Origin: Coturnix japonica
Taxonomy: Eukaryota; Chordata; Aves; Galliformes; Phasianidae
Length of the DNA stretch: 64,000 nucleotides
Direction of reading: 5' to 3'
Assembly: GCF_001577835.2 (NCBI RefSeq)
Contig: NC_029542.1
Coordinates: 4,571,060-4,635,059, forward strand
The notes under the pieces were generated by a model, which did no database searches, was not told the DNA's origin, and saw nothing but the letters and a program-made list of their open reading frames with translations. Made by a program: the position numbers and the translations under genes. Shown one piece after another: positions 1-10,254 of the stretch (the first letter of the stretch is position 1; every line of letters begins with the position of its first letter).

Positions 1-2
1 TG

Positions 3-2781
3 CGGGTCCCGGCGGGTGACGCTCGGCAGGAGGCGGCGGTTCGGGCGCTGTCGCGGCGGCTGTTGGGCTCCCGGGCCGCCGCCGTGTCGCTGTTCGTGGA
101 CTCGGCGCTGTCCCCGGGCGGACCCGACACGTACCGGCTGCGCTCCCCGCCCGGCGGCGCCGTGTCCGTGTCGGTCACGGGCTCCAGCGGCGTCGCGGCG
201 GCCGCGGGGCTGTACCGGTACCTGCGCGATTCGTGCGGCTGCCACGTGTCCTGGTCCGCGCTGCAGCTCAACCTGCCCGACCCGCTGCCGCGGATACGCA
301 CCGAGATCCGCGTCACGACCCCCAACAGGTACCGGGACCGGAACCGGAACCGGGACCGGAACCGGAGCCGGGGGGATCGTGGGCTCCGTGCGGCTCCGGC
401 CCCTCCCGGTTCTCGGTCTGTTCCCCCCGTCCCCGTCTCGGTCCCGTCGTTGCAGCACGAAGCGCTCACGGATCCGCCCCCCCAGGTTCCGGTTCTACCA
501 GAACGTGTGTGCGCACAGTTACTCGTTCCCGTGGTGGGGCTGGGAGCGATGGGAGCGAGAGATCGACTGGATGGCGCTGAGCGGCATCAACGTGGCGCCC
601 GCGTTCGCGGGGCAGGAGGCGATTTGGCAGCGGGTGGGTGCGGGGGGACGGGACGGGACGGGCCGAACCGCAGCGGGGCTGACCCGGAGCCGTGCAGGTG
701 TACCGAGCCATGGGGCTGAACCAGAGCGACATCGACGCCCATTTCACGGGACCCGCGTTCCTGGCGTGGAACCGGATGGGGAACCTGCACGGCTGGGCCG
801 GGCCGCTGCCACGCGCGTGGCACCTCCAGCAGCTTTACCTGCAGGTACCGGGGGGATCGTCCTGCCCCGGGGGGATCCTGCCCCGGGCTCTGCCGGCCGG
901 TGCGGGACGCGGGATCCCCCCCTGCTCTGTGCCCCCAGTACAGGATCGTGGAGCGGATGCGGTCGCTGGGGATGCTGACGGTGCTGCCGGCCTTCACGGG
1001 CCACGTGCCGCCGGGGATCCTGCGGTAAGAGCCGCTGTGGGCGGCTGCTCCGAGTCACAGCTCCGCGCTGTTCAGTGCCCTGCCCATATTCCTCCCACGT
1101 GGCCCCCCGGCCTCGTCCCTCTGCCCATCTCCATCCCCATCCCCATCTCCATCTCCATCCCCATCCCCATCTCCATCCCCATCTCCATCCCTGTCTCCAC
1201 TCAGGGTCTTCCCGCGCATCAACGCCACCCGCCTGGGGAACTGGAGCCACTTTGACTGCACTCTGTCCTGTTCCTACCTGCTGTCCCCCGAGGAGCCCAT
1301 GTTCCAGGTGATCGGGACACTCTTCCTGAAGGAGCTGATCAAGGAGTTTGGCACCGACCACATCTACAGCGCCGACACCTTCAACGAGATGAGCCCGCCG
1401 TCCTCCGACCCCGCTTACCTGGCGGGCATCAGCAGCGCCGTCTTCAGGGCCATGACGGGAGGTGGGTCGCTGTGGGGCTGCTCTGTGCTCGATTGAGGCC
1501 CCGCATCCCCACTGAGCTGTGCTGGGGCCGTGCCCGCTGTGCTCACTTTGCCCTCTGCCCGCAGCGGATCCCGACGCGCGGTGGCTGATGCAGGGGTGGC
1601 TCTTCCAGCACCAGCCGACCTTCTGGCAGCCCCCGCAGGTGCAGGCGGTTCTGCGTGCGGTGCCGCTGGGCCGCATGATCGTCCTCGATCTCTTTGCCGA
1701 GTCCAAACCCGTCTATGAGTGGACCGAGTCCTTCTACGGGCAGCCCTTCATCTGGTGCATGCTGCACAACTTCGGCGGCAACCACGGCCTCTTTGGCGCA
1801 GTGGAGGCCATCAATCACGGCCCTTTCGTGGCGCGGCGCTTCCCCAACTCCACCATGGTGGGCACGGGGCTGGTGCCCGAGGGCATCGAGCAGAACGACG
1901 TGGTGTACGAGCTGATGAACGAGCTGGGCTGGAGCCACGAGCCCCTGGACCTCCCGCTGTGGGTGTCCCGCTACGCACAGCGCCGCTACGGGGCCCCCAA
2001 CGCCGCCGCCAGCGCCGCGTGGCAGCTGCTGCTGCGCAGCGTCTACAACTGCACCGGCGCCTGCGTCAACCACAACCGCAGCCCCTTGGTGCGCCGCCCA
2101 TCCCTGCACATGGACACGCAGCTCTGGTACAACGCCAGCGACGTCTACGAGGCCTGGAGGCTGCTGCTGAGCGCCGGCCCCGCGCTGGGCTCCAGCCCGG
2201 CCTTCCGCTACGACGTGGCCGATGTGACGCGGCAGGCGCTGCAGCAGCTGGTGGGCGATTTCTACCAGCGCATCCGCGACTCCTTCCAGCGCCGCGCGCT
2301 GCCCGAGCTGCTGGCGGCCGGCGGCGTGTTGCTGTACGACCTGCTGCCGGAGCTGGACGCGCTGCTGGGCTCCCAGCGCCTCTTCCTGCTGGGCCGAGTG
2401 CTGCAGGACGCCCGCAGCAGAGCCACCAGCGAGCGCGAGGCCCAGCAGTACGAGCTCAACGCCCGCAACCAGGTGACGCTGTGGGGACCCAGCGGGAACA
2501 TCCTGGACTACGCCAACAAGCAGCTGTCGGGGCTGGTGCTGGATTATTACGGGGTGCGCTGGAGCCTTTTCGTCTCGCTGCTGGTGGAGTGTCTGAACAC
2601 GGGCAGCCCCTTCCACCAGGAGCAGTTCAACCAGGCCGTCTTCCAAGTGGAGAGGGGCTTCGTCTACAATGAGAAGCGTTACCCTGCGACGCCCGTGGGC
2701 GACACGCTGGAGATTGCCAGGAAGATCTTCCTCAAGTACCACCCCGGTGCCGCACAGCACGGCCGGGACGGGCCCCCGTGA
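3..2781 (+). CDS. NAGLU: Alpha-N-acetylglucosaminidase (5' truncated by window edge)
   Basis: Lysosomal glycoside hydrolase (family GH89) that removes terminal N-acetylglucosamine from heparan sulfate; its loss in humans causes Sanfilippo syndrome B. Six visible exons: <3-328, 486-633, 698-844, 939-1024, 1205-1461 and 1565-2781, all GT-AG and phase-consistent, giving about 726 residues against 743 in human. The signal peptide and start codon lie left of the window. Recognisable blocks include [24 protein letters not shown], the ADTFNEM segment with a conserved glutamate thought to be catalytic, [13 protein letters not shown], and a C-terminal [13 protein letters not shown] helix region. Several NxT/S glycosylation sites fit a lysosomal enzyme. 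The large last exon codes for more than half of the protein. The polyadenylation signal is at 3201. Identity is secure; only the N-terminus is missing. Confidence 0.96.
331..374. repeat. Short GGGACC/GGAACC repeat in NAGLU intron 1
   Basis: Alternating ccggga and ccggaa hexamers directly follow the exon 1 donor. They resemble the GGGAC repeats found near TUBG1 and PSMC3IP in this window. Confidence 0.7.
1124..1198. repeat. CATCYC hexamer tandem repeat in NAGLU intron 4
   Basis: About twelve imperfect copies of CATCTC/CATCCC fill the intron just before exon 5 and merge with its polypyrimidine tract. Copy number is likely to vary between individuals. Confidence 0.85.
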
Positions 2782-3200
2782 TGCGGGTTGTGCTGCTCAG
2801 AGCCCCCCCAGCTCCACGCCTGAGTGCTGCATCCCTGCGACACCAGAATGAAGGCGCTGAGCAGCAGCAGGAGCTGACGGCATCACAGAGGGTGGGAATC
2901 ACCCCAGGGGCTGCTGCAGCCCGGAGACCTGCTTGGTCCTGCCAGCACCCGGCCTGCCCTGAGCTGGGCTGCCCACAGAGCGGGGAGGTGCAGGAGTTGG
3001 GCTCTGCTGCCCCATTGGAAGCTGGGCAGTACCCGGGCAGGGGCTGGAGCGGCGAAATATGGGACCCTGGGGCAGCCTTGGGAGGACCGTGGTGCTCCAG
3101 GGGCAGCCCCAACACACACAGTGCCTTTGTACCGAACGAAGCTCTGCCAGGCTCCCCATGGCGGGGTTTTCTCTGCCTTTTCTTCCCAGCACGAGGGGCC

Positions 3201-3206
3201 ATTAAA
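3201..3206 (+). terminator. NAGLU: NAGLU polyadenylation signal (ATTAAA)
   Basis: ATTAAA about 420 bp after the NAGLU stop codon, followed by a TG-rich stretch. The 3'UTR therefore runs from 2782 to about 3220. No other candidate hexamer lies between the stop and the next gene. Confidence 0.75.
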
Positions 3207-3408
3207 GCCCTGGCTGCTCGGTGCCGTTGGGCTGCTCTGTGTGTGTCTCTCCAGCACAGCTTGTTTCTAATGAGCTGACGGGAGCAACTCCTGACCCACA
3301 AAGTGGGAACGTGGTGCACAGGGAAAAAGCACCACGGGTTGTGGGGCAGCTCGGGGCCGTCCCGGGCTGGTGCAGGGCTGGGGGGATTGTGGCAGCAGTG
3401 CGGGGTTC

Positions 3409-3496
3409 TTATCAACTCAGCTGCAGGTGGAGGGCCTTGAGATAAGCGGGCAGACACAACACGGTGGGTGGGTGGGACAGAGCCCAGCCTTTAAAA
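3409..3496 (+). promoter_or_regulatory. HSD17B1: HSD17B1 promoter: TATA-like box and two GATA motifs
   Basis: TTTAAAA at 3490-3496 lies 33 bp before the HSD17B1 start codon, so the 5'UTR would be very short. A TTATC (inverted GATAA) at 3409-3413 and a GATAAG at 3440-3445 lie just upstream. GATA factors control HSD17B1 in mammals, so use of these sites is plausible but inferred. The spacer from 2782 to 3528 holds the NAGLU 3'UTR and this promoter and nothing else I can recognise. Confidence 0.5.
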
Positions 3497-3528
3497 ACCA
3501 TCCGGCCCCGAGTCCAGCACCGTCCGCC

Positions 3529-4918
3529 ATGGAGAGAACCGCGGTGCCCGTGGAGAAGACCAGGGTGCTGATCACCGGCTGCTCCTCGGGCATCGGGCTG
3601 GGGCTGGCCGCGCGGTTGGCGGCCGACGCTGCCCGCAGGTTTAAAGGTAAAGGGGTGACGCTGTGGGTGGGGGTCCCAGCGCTGCAGGTGCAGCACGGCC
3701 ACGCTCTGTCCACAGTGTTCGCCACTATGCGGGACCTGGCCAAGGGCGAGCGGCTGCTGCAGCGCCTGGGGGGGCGCAGCCCCGACACGCTGGAGCTGCT
3801 GCAGTTGGACGTCACCGACCCGCACTCACTGGCTGCCGCCGTGCGCTGCCTGCAGGGGCAGCACCTGGATGTGCTGGGTACGGCCACCCCCACCCGACGG
3901 CACCTGCAGGGCACGGCTGGGAATGGGGCCATTATGGGGACGGGTGGGTGTGCTGGGGCACGGAGCGGAGGAGCGGGGTTGGGTTCTCACGTCCCCGTAT
4001 TCAAACGGTGCTGGGGGTACCGACACCCGCTGACCAGCACCGTGCCCCACAGTGTGCAACGCGGGGGTGGGTCTGATGGCGCCCCTGGAGATGTGCTCGG
4101 ATCAGGCCATGAGAGCGGTGTTCGACGTGAACGTCTTCGGCACCGCACGCACCATTCAGGCCTTCCTGCCCGCCATGAAGCGCCGCCGGGCCGGGCGCAT
4201 CCTCGTGTCCAGCAGCGTCGGGGGGCTGCAAGGTGGGCGGGGGCTGCAAGGTGGGCTGCAAGGTGGGGAGAGACGCGGCTTCAAACGCTGCTCTGCCCCA
4301 GGGCTGCCCTTCAACGCCGTGTACTGCGCCAGCAAGTTCGCGCTGGAGGGGCTGTGCGAGAGCCTGGCCATCGTTCTGCAGCCCTTCAACGTCCAGTGAG
4401 CGCCGTGGGGTGCGGTGTGGGGTGAGGTGCGGGGTGAGGTGCGGGGCCCGCGATGGGGCGTGAGCGCAGCGGGGGCCGCTTTCCCGCAGCGTGACGCTGG
4501 TGGAGTGCGGCCCCGTGCGAACCGACTTCATGGACAACGCGCGACGCGCCGACCCGGACGGGCCCGAGCTGCGGGCGCTGGACGCCGAGACGCAGCGGTT
4601 GTACCGGCGGTACCTGCGGCACCTCGCGCGGCTGCTCCCGCACAGCGCGCAGCGGGTGGACGACGTGCTGCAGGTCGGCGGGGCTGCGGGGCTGCGGGGC
4701 TGCGGGGCTGCGGGGCGGGCGCTGAGCGCTGAGCGGTGCCGCTGCAGGTGTTCGTGGACGCCATCGCCGCCCCGGTACCGCCCCTGCGCTGCGTCGCCGC
4801 GCGGATCCCGGCCCCGCTGTCGCGGCTGAGACCCGGCGGACCCGACGGCACCGACTACGTGCGGGCCATGCACGACTTCGTCTTCGGCCCCGGTGAAGCC
4901 GCCGAGGAGCAGCCGTGA
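3529..4918 (+). CDS. HSD17B1: 17-beta-hydroxysteroid dehydrogenase type 1
   Basis: NADPH-dependent short-chain dehydrogenase that reduces estrone to estradiol in the cytosol of gonadal cells. Six exons (3529-3646, 3716-3877, 4053-4232, 4302-4395, 4490-4673, 4748-4918) give 302 residues (human 328; the mammalian C-terminal tail is shorter here). The Rossmann cofactor motif TGCSSGIG is at residues 16-23, NAG at 96-98, the catalytic serine in SVGG at about 148 and YCASK (Tyr161, Lys165) completes the active site. [19 protein letters not shown] is almost identical to human. The start is the first ATG after the TATA-like box. Introns are 69-175 bp; intron 3 (69 bp) has no stop in frame and contains copies of the donor (see findings). 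The gene ends only about 290 bp before the COASY start codon. Confidence 0.95.
4226..4267 (+). repeat. HSD17B1: Triplicated exon-3 end plus donor in HSD17B1 intron 3
   Basis: The 12-mer CTGCAAGGTGGG, which spans the exon 3/intron 3 junction, occurs at 4226-4237, 4244-4255 and 4256-4267. Offsets of 18 and 12 bp keep the reading frame. Confidence 0.85.
4674..4747. repeat. GGGGCTGC repeats in a 74-bp HSD17B1 intron 5
   Basis: Four or five GGGGCTGC units fill this minimal intron, followed by two copies of gctgagc before the acceptor. The intron is near the lower size limit for vertebrate splicing. Confidence 0.7.
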
Positions 4919-4941
4919 GCGCGGCCCCGGGACGGCCCGGC

Positions 4942-4947
4942 AATAAA
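4942..4947 (+). terminator. HSD17B1: HSD17B1 polyadenylation signal (AATAAA)
   Basis: AATAAA starts only 24 bp after the stop codon and is followed by a TTTGTGAG stretch. This implies an unusually short 3'UTR of roughly 50 nt. Confidence 0.85.
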
Positions 4948-4949
4948 AC

Positions 4950-5207
4950 CCCGTGTCCGCGGCTCCGGTTCGGCCTCTTTGTGAGGGACGGGGGATTGTG
5001 CACGGGGGGGCGGCACCGGAGCTGGGGGGGGGGGGGGATAGTATCGGAGCCGTTGAACGGGCGCTACCGGTCGCGGCGCCCCGCGATCCTCCCCCCGCCC
5101 GCAGCCCCCACGTTGCCGCGCAGCTCCAGGCCGCGGAGCCCGGCGGGGGCGGGGCGGGGGGCGGGACCGTGACGCGTCCGGGGTCGGTGCGATCTTCCGG
5201 CGGGGCG
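4950..5207 (+). promoter_or_regulatory. COASY: CpG-rich COASY promoter region
   Basis: The HSD17B1-COASY spacer is GC-rich, has an uninterrupted G run at about 5025-5038 and no TATA box. The mapped 5'UTR of COASY is unknown; the promoter must lie here or overlap the end of HSD17B1. Confidence 0.4.
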
Positions 5208-7888
5208 ATGGCGCCGTTCCCGTCGGGGCTGTTGGTGCTGACGGCCCCGCTGGGCTCGTTGCCGCGTCGGGCGGCGGCGGCGCTGGCGGAGGCGGCGGGG
5301 CTGGTGACGGGGCCGCTCTACGTGCACCTGCAGCCGGGGCTGCGCCTGGACGGCCCCGCGCCGCGCCCCGCCGCCCCCCCGCGCGCCCCCGCTCTGCTCC
5401 GCGCTTTGTCCGCGCTCTACGCGGCGGCGGCGTCGCACCGGGAGCTGGACGTGCGGGTCCTGCTGGGCCACGGACACCGGCTGGCGCGGCCGCCCCGCGT
5501 GCTGCTCGCGGACGGCGGAGCCGGCGACGCGGGGCCGGTCCGGGTGGCGCTGCGGGAATTGGCCGCCGCCGCCTACGGCTGCCCGGCCGAGCTGCCCGCG
5601 GTGCTGCTCAGCGGCTCGGACGGACCCGAGGCGCCGCACGACGGCCCCGGCGCGGAGCTGCCCGTCTACTCCGACGTGGTGGTCGGCGGCACCTTCGATC
5701 GGCTGCACGGCGCCCACCGGCTGCTGCTCAGCGCCTGCTGCCTGCTGGCACGGCGGAGGCTGCTGGTCGGGGTGGCCGACGGGGAACTGCTGCGCCGTGA
5801 GTGCTGCGGGAAGCGGGGCCGGGGGGCAGCGGGGAACGGGACGGGACGGCGGTGGGGGCTGAGGGCCGCCCCTGGGCCGGGGTATGGGACAGTGTCCGGG
5901 TAGCTCAGAGCGCTCGGGGGCTGCTGGCAGGAGGGATGTGGGTCAGCACCGGTGGCGGGCACTGATCACAGGGACAGCCCAGGTCCTGCAGCTGCTGTCC
6001 TGCACAGTCCAGGGCCCTGTGGGCAGGATGGTGGTGGGGCACTGCTGGAGGGTTCCTACCATAGAACCGTTTGCTCTGCTGCTCTCACTGTTCCGTCGCG
6101 GTGCTGCTGCAGACAAAGTCCTGCGGGAGCTGATCGAGCCCTACGAGCTGCGGGTGGCCAAACTGCGGGAGTTCCTGGCAGATGTGCAGCCCTCGGTGCT
6201 GTACGACATCGTGCCTCTGGGCGACCCCTACGGCCCCGCAATCACCGACCCGGAGCTGCGCTGCATCGTGGTCAGCGAGGAGACACGCAAGGGAGGGGAG
6301 GCCGTGAACAAGAAGAGGATCGAGAACGTAACTGGAGGATCTGAGACCTCTGGGCCCCGTGGTTACATCTGGGGGGCTCAGTGGTGTCCCCTCCCGGCAG
6401 GGCCTCGCCGCACTGGAGCTCTTTGAGATCGAGCTGATGGAGGATCCCCAACACAGCCTCAGTGAGGAGGAGAAGATCAGCTCCTCCAGCCTGCGACAGC
6501 GGCTGCTCGGCACGTTGCTGCGGCCCCCACGGGTAGGGGGAGCTGCCGGGGGCTGGGAGCTGCGGGACCACCGCCCGTCTGACCCTTCCTTCCCCAGGAC
6601 AGCCCCACGCTGCCCCCCCGCCCCTACATCATCGGTCTGACCGGGGGCAGCGGGAGCGGGAAGACCTCGATCGCCCGCCGCCTGGGGCAGATGGGAGCGT
6701 TCATCATCGATGCTGATGCACTGGGCCACGCTGTGTACCTGCCCGGCAGCCCGGCCCACGGGCAAGTGGTGGCTGCGTTTGGGGCAGGTGGGGCTGGGTG
6801 TGCTGCGGCACCGGCGCTGTGCCGGGACACGCTGTGCAGGTGAGTTGGATTCTTTCTGCTCCCAAATCACCTCCCTCTGTCTTGCAGAAATCTTGAACAA
6901 AGACGGGACGATCAACAGGAAGATCCTCGGGGCAAAAGTGTTTGGAAACCAGGTACGAGCAGCACAGGGAATGTCAATATTTAACCTCATGAGCAGAGAA
7001 CTCTGTGCTGGCGCTTTGATTTCCAGCCCTTTGAGCTGATGCCACGTCCCTGTGCAGTAGCACACAGTAAATCAGCGGCTGTGCAGGATCCACATCCAGG
7101 CAGCAGCTGCTGTTGCTCCTCCAGCTGTGGCCCCCTCGTGGACCAACCTCTGGGAGGACCCTGACTCCGCTGCGGTTCCTTTCCAGGAGCGGCTGAAGAA
7201 CCTCACAGACATCGTGTGGCCGGAGATCGCGCGGATGGTCAGGGAGCAGATCAGGGAGGCAGGAGCTCAAGGTACCGGGTGGCTCTGATTGTAGTGGGCG
7301 CTGCCGGCGCTGCCTGTGTCCGCCCGGTGACCAGGAACGGCCTCGTTCCGTAGGAAAAGCCGTGATGGTGCTGGATGCCGCCGTGCTGCTGGAGGCCGGA
7401 TGGCAGGAGATGGTGCACGAGGTGTGGGCGGCCATCATCCCCGAGGACGAGGTGGGTGACTCCCCTCGGCCGCCCCGTGATCCCCGTGACCCCCCGTGAC
7501 CCCCGTGATCCCCGTGACCCCCGTGATCGCCGTGATCCCCGTGATCGCCGTGACCCCCGTGATCGCCGTGACCCCCCGTCCCGTGCTGGTCCCGCAGGCG
7601 CTGAAACGCATCGTGAGCCGGGACGGGCTGAGCGAGGAGGCGGCGCGTGACCGGCTGCGGAGTCAGATGAGCGACGGGCAGCGGGTGCGGGAGGCGCATG
7701 TTGTGCTGAGCACCGCGTGGGAGCCCGACGTCACCCACAAACAGGTGAGAACGGGCCGCTGTAACGGGCCGGTGTAACGGCGCCGAGCCCCGCACGAAGC
7801 TGCTGACGGTGCCCGTTGTCAGGTGGAGAAGGCGTGGGAGCTGCTGCAGCGCCGCATCCACCGCGCGGCCACCGCAACGAGCAGCTGA
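5208..7888 (+). CDS. COASY: Bifunctional coenzyme A synthase (PPAT and dephospho-CoA kinase)
   Basis: Catalyses the last two steps of CoA synthesis: phosphopantetheine adenylyltransferase, then dephospho-CoA kinase. Nine exons (5208-5796, 6113-6327, 6401-6532, 6598-6787, 6888-6952, 7187-7271, 7354-7451, 7598-7744, 7823-7888) give 528 residues (human 564). The N-terminus [12 protein letters not shown] matches human and continues into a mitochondrial-anchor type region. The adenylyltransferase nucleotide motif [10 protein letters not shown] is at residues 161-170. The kinase P-loop GGSGSGKT is at 328-335, followed by [10 protein letters not shown] and INRKILG. Exon 1 is very GC- and alanine-rich. 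No AATAAA or ATTAAA is visible between the stop and the MLX promoter, so its polyadenylation site is undefined. Confidence 0.95.
7476..7580. repeat. 9-bp minisatellite in COASY intron 7
   Basis: About eleven units of GTGATCCCC / GTGACCCCC / GTGATCGCC fill most of the 146-bp intron between exons 7 and 8. Length variation here would change intron size without affecting coding sequence. Confidence 0.88.
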
Positions 7889-7919
7889 ACCGCAACGGGA
7901 CCGAGAGGAGCCGGGACCG

Positions 7920-7952
7920 GGAGCGAACGGAGCGAACGGAGCGAACGGAGCC
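7920..7952. repeat. GGAGCGAAC repeat in COASY 3' flank
   Basis: Three and a half tandem copies of a 9-bp GAGCGAACG unit lie about 30 bp after the COASY stop, probably inside the 3'UTR. Confidence 0.7.
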
Positions 7953-8148
7953 GCACAACGCGCCGGGACGGACCGGAAGCGCCGCGGCCCCGACCGGGCG
8001 GGTACGGCCCGTGCTCGGCACGGCGGGCGCTGCCGGTTCCGCGCCGTGATCCCGCAGCCGAGCGGCGGTTAAAGGGCGGTCGCAGTTTCCCGGTGTCCGT
8101 GCTGTTTGTGTCCCGTTGGTCCCGTTGTTCCCGTTGTTCCCGTTGTCC

Positions 8149-8216
8149 CCACGTGGCGCCCCCTCGCGGTCGGGAGGGCGGCGCTTCCCGGCGTCCCCCG
8201 CGGCTCCCACGTGACC
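8149..8216. promoter_or_regulatory. MLX: MLX promoter: two CACGTG E-boxes and a CTCF-like site
   Basis: Perfect CACGTG E-boxes occur at 8150-8155 and 8208-8213; the second reads CACGTGAC, the CLEAR/TFE type. Between them, the minus strand of 8156-8169 reads CCGCGAGGGGGCGC, which fits the CTCF core at nearly every position. The sites lie 15-80 bp before the MLX start codon. MLX heterodimers bind CACGTG, so autoregulation is possible but inferred. Confidence 0.55.
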
Positions 8217-8229
8217 GGGGCGGGGGAAG

Positions 8230-10254
8230 ATGGCGGAGCCGCCCGGTGCCGCGGCGGAGGAAGCGTGGGGGAAGGTAACGGGGCGGCGGTCGGACCGTGG
8301 GGCCGAGGCCCGGAGCGCCACCATCCGCCCCGTGACCGCCGCCCTCCGCCCGCAGGTGGACGCCGCGTACGGGGACAATGTCCCGGAGCCCGGTAGGTGC
8401 CGGGGGGGGCGGTTCGATGGCGGGTGGCGGATGGGGCGGCTCCGCTGAGCGGCTCCCGCTGTCCCGCAGCGCTCGGTACGGACAGGAAGGGCAGCGTCGT
8501 GTCCCGCGCCAACAGCATCGGATCCACCAGCGCCTCGTCCGTGCCCAACACCGGTACGAACGGGGGCACCGGGCTGGAGCGGGGCGGGCGCGGGGCAACC
8601 GGGGACGGCGGCGTCCGGGGGGGCCCGTCCCGACCCGCGCTCAGCGCCGCTGTGTCCGCAGACGACGAGGACAGCGATTACCCGCAGGAGTTTTACAAGG
8701 AGTCCTACAAGGACCAGCGGCGCCGGGCGCACACGCAGGCGGAGCAGAAGCGGCGCGATGCCATCAAGGTCGGTGGGCGCCGCGCCGCGTTCCAGCCCCT
8801 CGTCCCGTGCTGGATCCGCTCCATGAGCCGCGTGTGGCTGGAGCCGCTTTGGCCGCGTGGTGGGAGCTGGGCTGTGGGTCCGTGTAACCGCTGCCGTTTG
8901 TGCCTGTTCTGCTCCCTCTGCCCCTGCAGAAAGGCTACGACGACCTGCAGGCCATCGTGCCCACCTGCCAGCAGCAGGACTTCGCCATCGGCTCCCAGAA
9001 GCTGAGCAAGGCCGTCATCCTGCAGAAGAGTGAGTGTGTGCAGGAGGCAGCAGGGCACGATCCGACCCTCAGGCACCTCAATGTGGTGATTGTGTGTGAT
9101 GGTGCCTCGGGGACCGACCTCAGGGAGGTCAGAGGGGCCCCATGTGCTGCTTACTCTGTGTTTTTGTGTTCAGCCATTGATTACATTCAGTTCCTGCACA
9201 AGGAAAAGAAGAAGCAAGAAGAGGAAGTTTCTACTCTCAGGAAAGACGTGATGGCCTTGAAGATAATGAAAGTGTAAGTAAGAAGTTATTTGGTTGCTGC
9301 CCCCTTCTTCCTGCTGTTTTTCCCCATGTCCCTGCAAAGCTCCCCCGATGTGCTCAGTGCTCTGTGTGCAGTCTGGCACCTGGGGTCGTACCAAATTGCC
9401 TCCAGTTCTGAAGCTGTTTTCAGTGTCCAGTTACTGGCAGCAGCTTCTGCCCCCGCTGTCGCCCAGCTGCTGTGCAGTACGAGGCTTCGATAGCACTGAG
9501 CCCCAAACTTGGTGTTTCAGGAACTATGAGCAGATCGTAAAAGCTCACCAGGACAACCCGAGTGAGGGGAAGGACCAGGTCTCTGACCAGGTGAAATTCA
9601 ACGTTTTCCAAGGCATTATGGATTCCCTCTTTGAGTCCTTTAATGCCTCCATCTCAGTCACGAGTTTTCAAGAGCTGTCAGCATGTGTCTTCAGCTGGAT
9701 TGAGGAGCACTGTAAGCCCCATGTGAGTACAGCAGACACAGGGGGGTTGATATAAGAGCAGAGGCTGTTGTGTATGGCTGCACCTGTCTGGAGTGTAGGC
9801 CTGTGTGCAGCTTTTCTTTCGCCTGGGCCTTCAGAAAGGCAGAATGTGGCTGACACTGGACCTGGGGCATGGGAGCTTGGGTTCCTCTCATTTCCCAGCT
9901 GCTTGGCAGTGAAATTCAGACACTGAAAAACAGAGCTTACAAAGAGGGTGCTTGTTCCCCAGCACTTTGTTCCATAAGACACTTAGAAGTTAGGAGGGAA
10001 GAGAATGAGCTGCATGGGCAGGGCCAGGTCCTTGTTGTGCTGTGGCTGCCTGGAGCCCTGCAGCCTGAGAACACAGACAGGCGATCGTTTCCCATACAGG
10101 TGCTGAGATCTGTGGCACCAGGTGCTGTCTGTAGCATTGAGCATGGGAAAGGCTTTTCCTCCCCTGAACAACTGACTGTGTCTCCTCTCTGCCCCAGACC
10201 CTACGGGACATTGTCATCGGGGTCCTGCACCAGGTGAAGAGTCAGCTGTACTGA
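8230..10254 (+). CDS. MLX: MAX-like protein X, bHLH-zipper transcription factor
   Basis: Obligate partner of MondoA/ChREBP and MAD family proteins; the heterodimers bind E-box and ChoRE DNA to control glucose-responsive genes. Eight exons (8230-8274, 8356-8392, 8470-8553, 8662-8768, 8930-9029, 9174-9273, 9521-9722, 10198-10254) give 243 residues, the size of the shorter human alpha isoform (244). GSVVSRANSIGSTSASSVPN is identical to human. The basic region RRRAHTQAEQKRRDAIK ends at residue 91, followed by helix-loop-helix and a KEKKKQEEEVSTLRKDV zipper. The C-terminal dimerisation and cytoplasmic-localisation domain ends HCKPHTLRDIVIGVLHQ. The ATG lies in a strong AAGATGG context. Confidence 0.96.

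Noticed and set aside
1543-2760. A 405-codon open frame antisense to the last NAGLU exon
   Set aside because: It mirrors the GC-rich third positions of a well-supported coding exon; its translation is low-complexity and resembles nothing known.
7476-7580. CRISPR-like array
   Set aside because: Units are 9 bp with no spacers, inside a vertebrate intron: a minisatellite.
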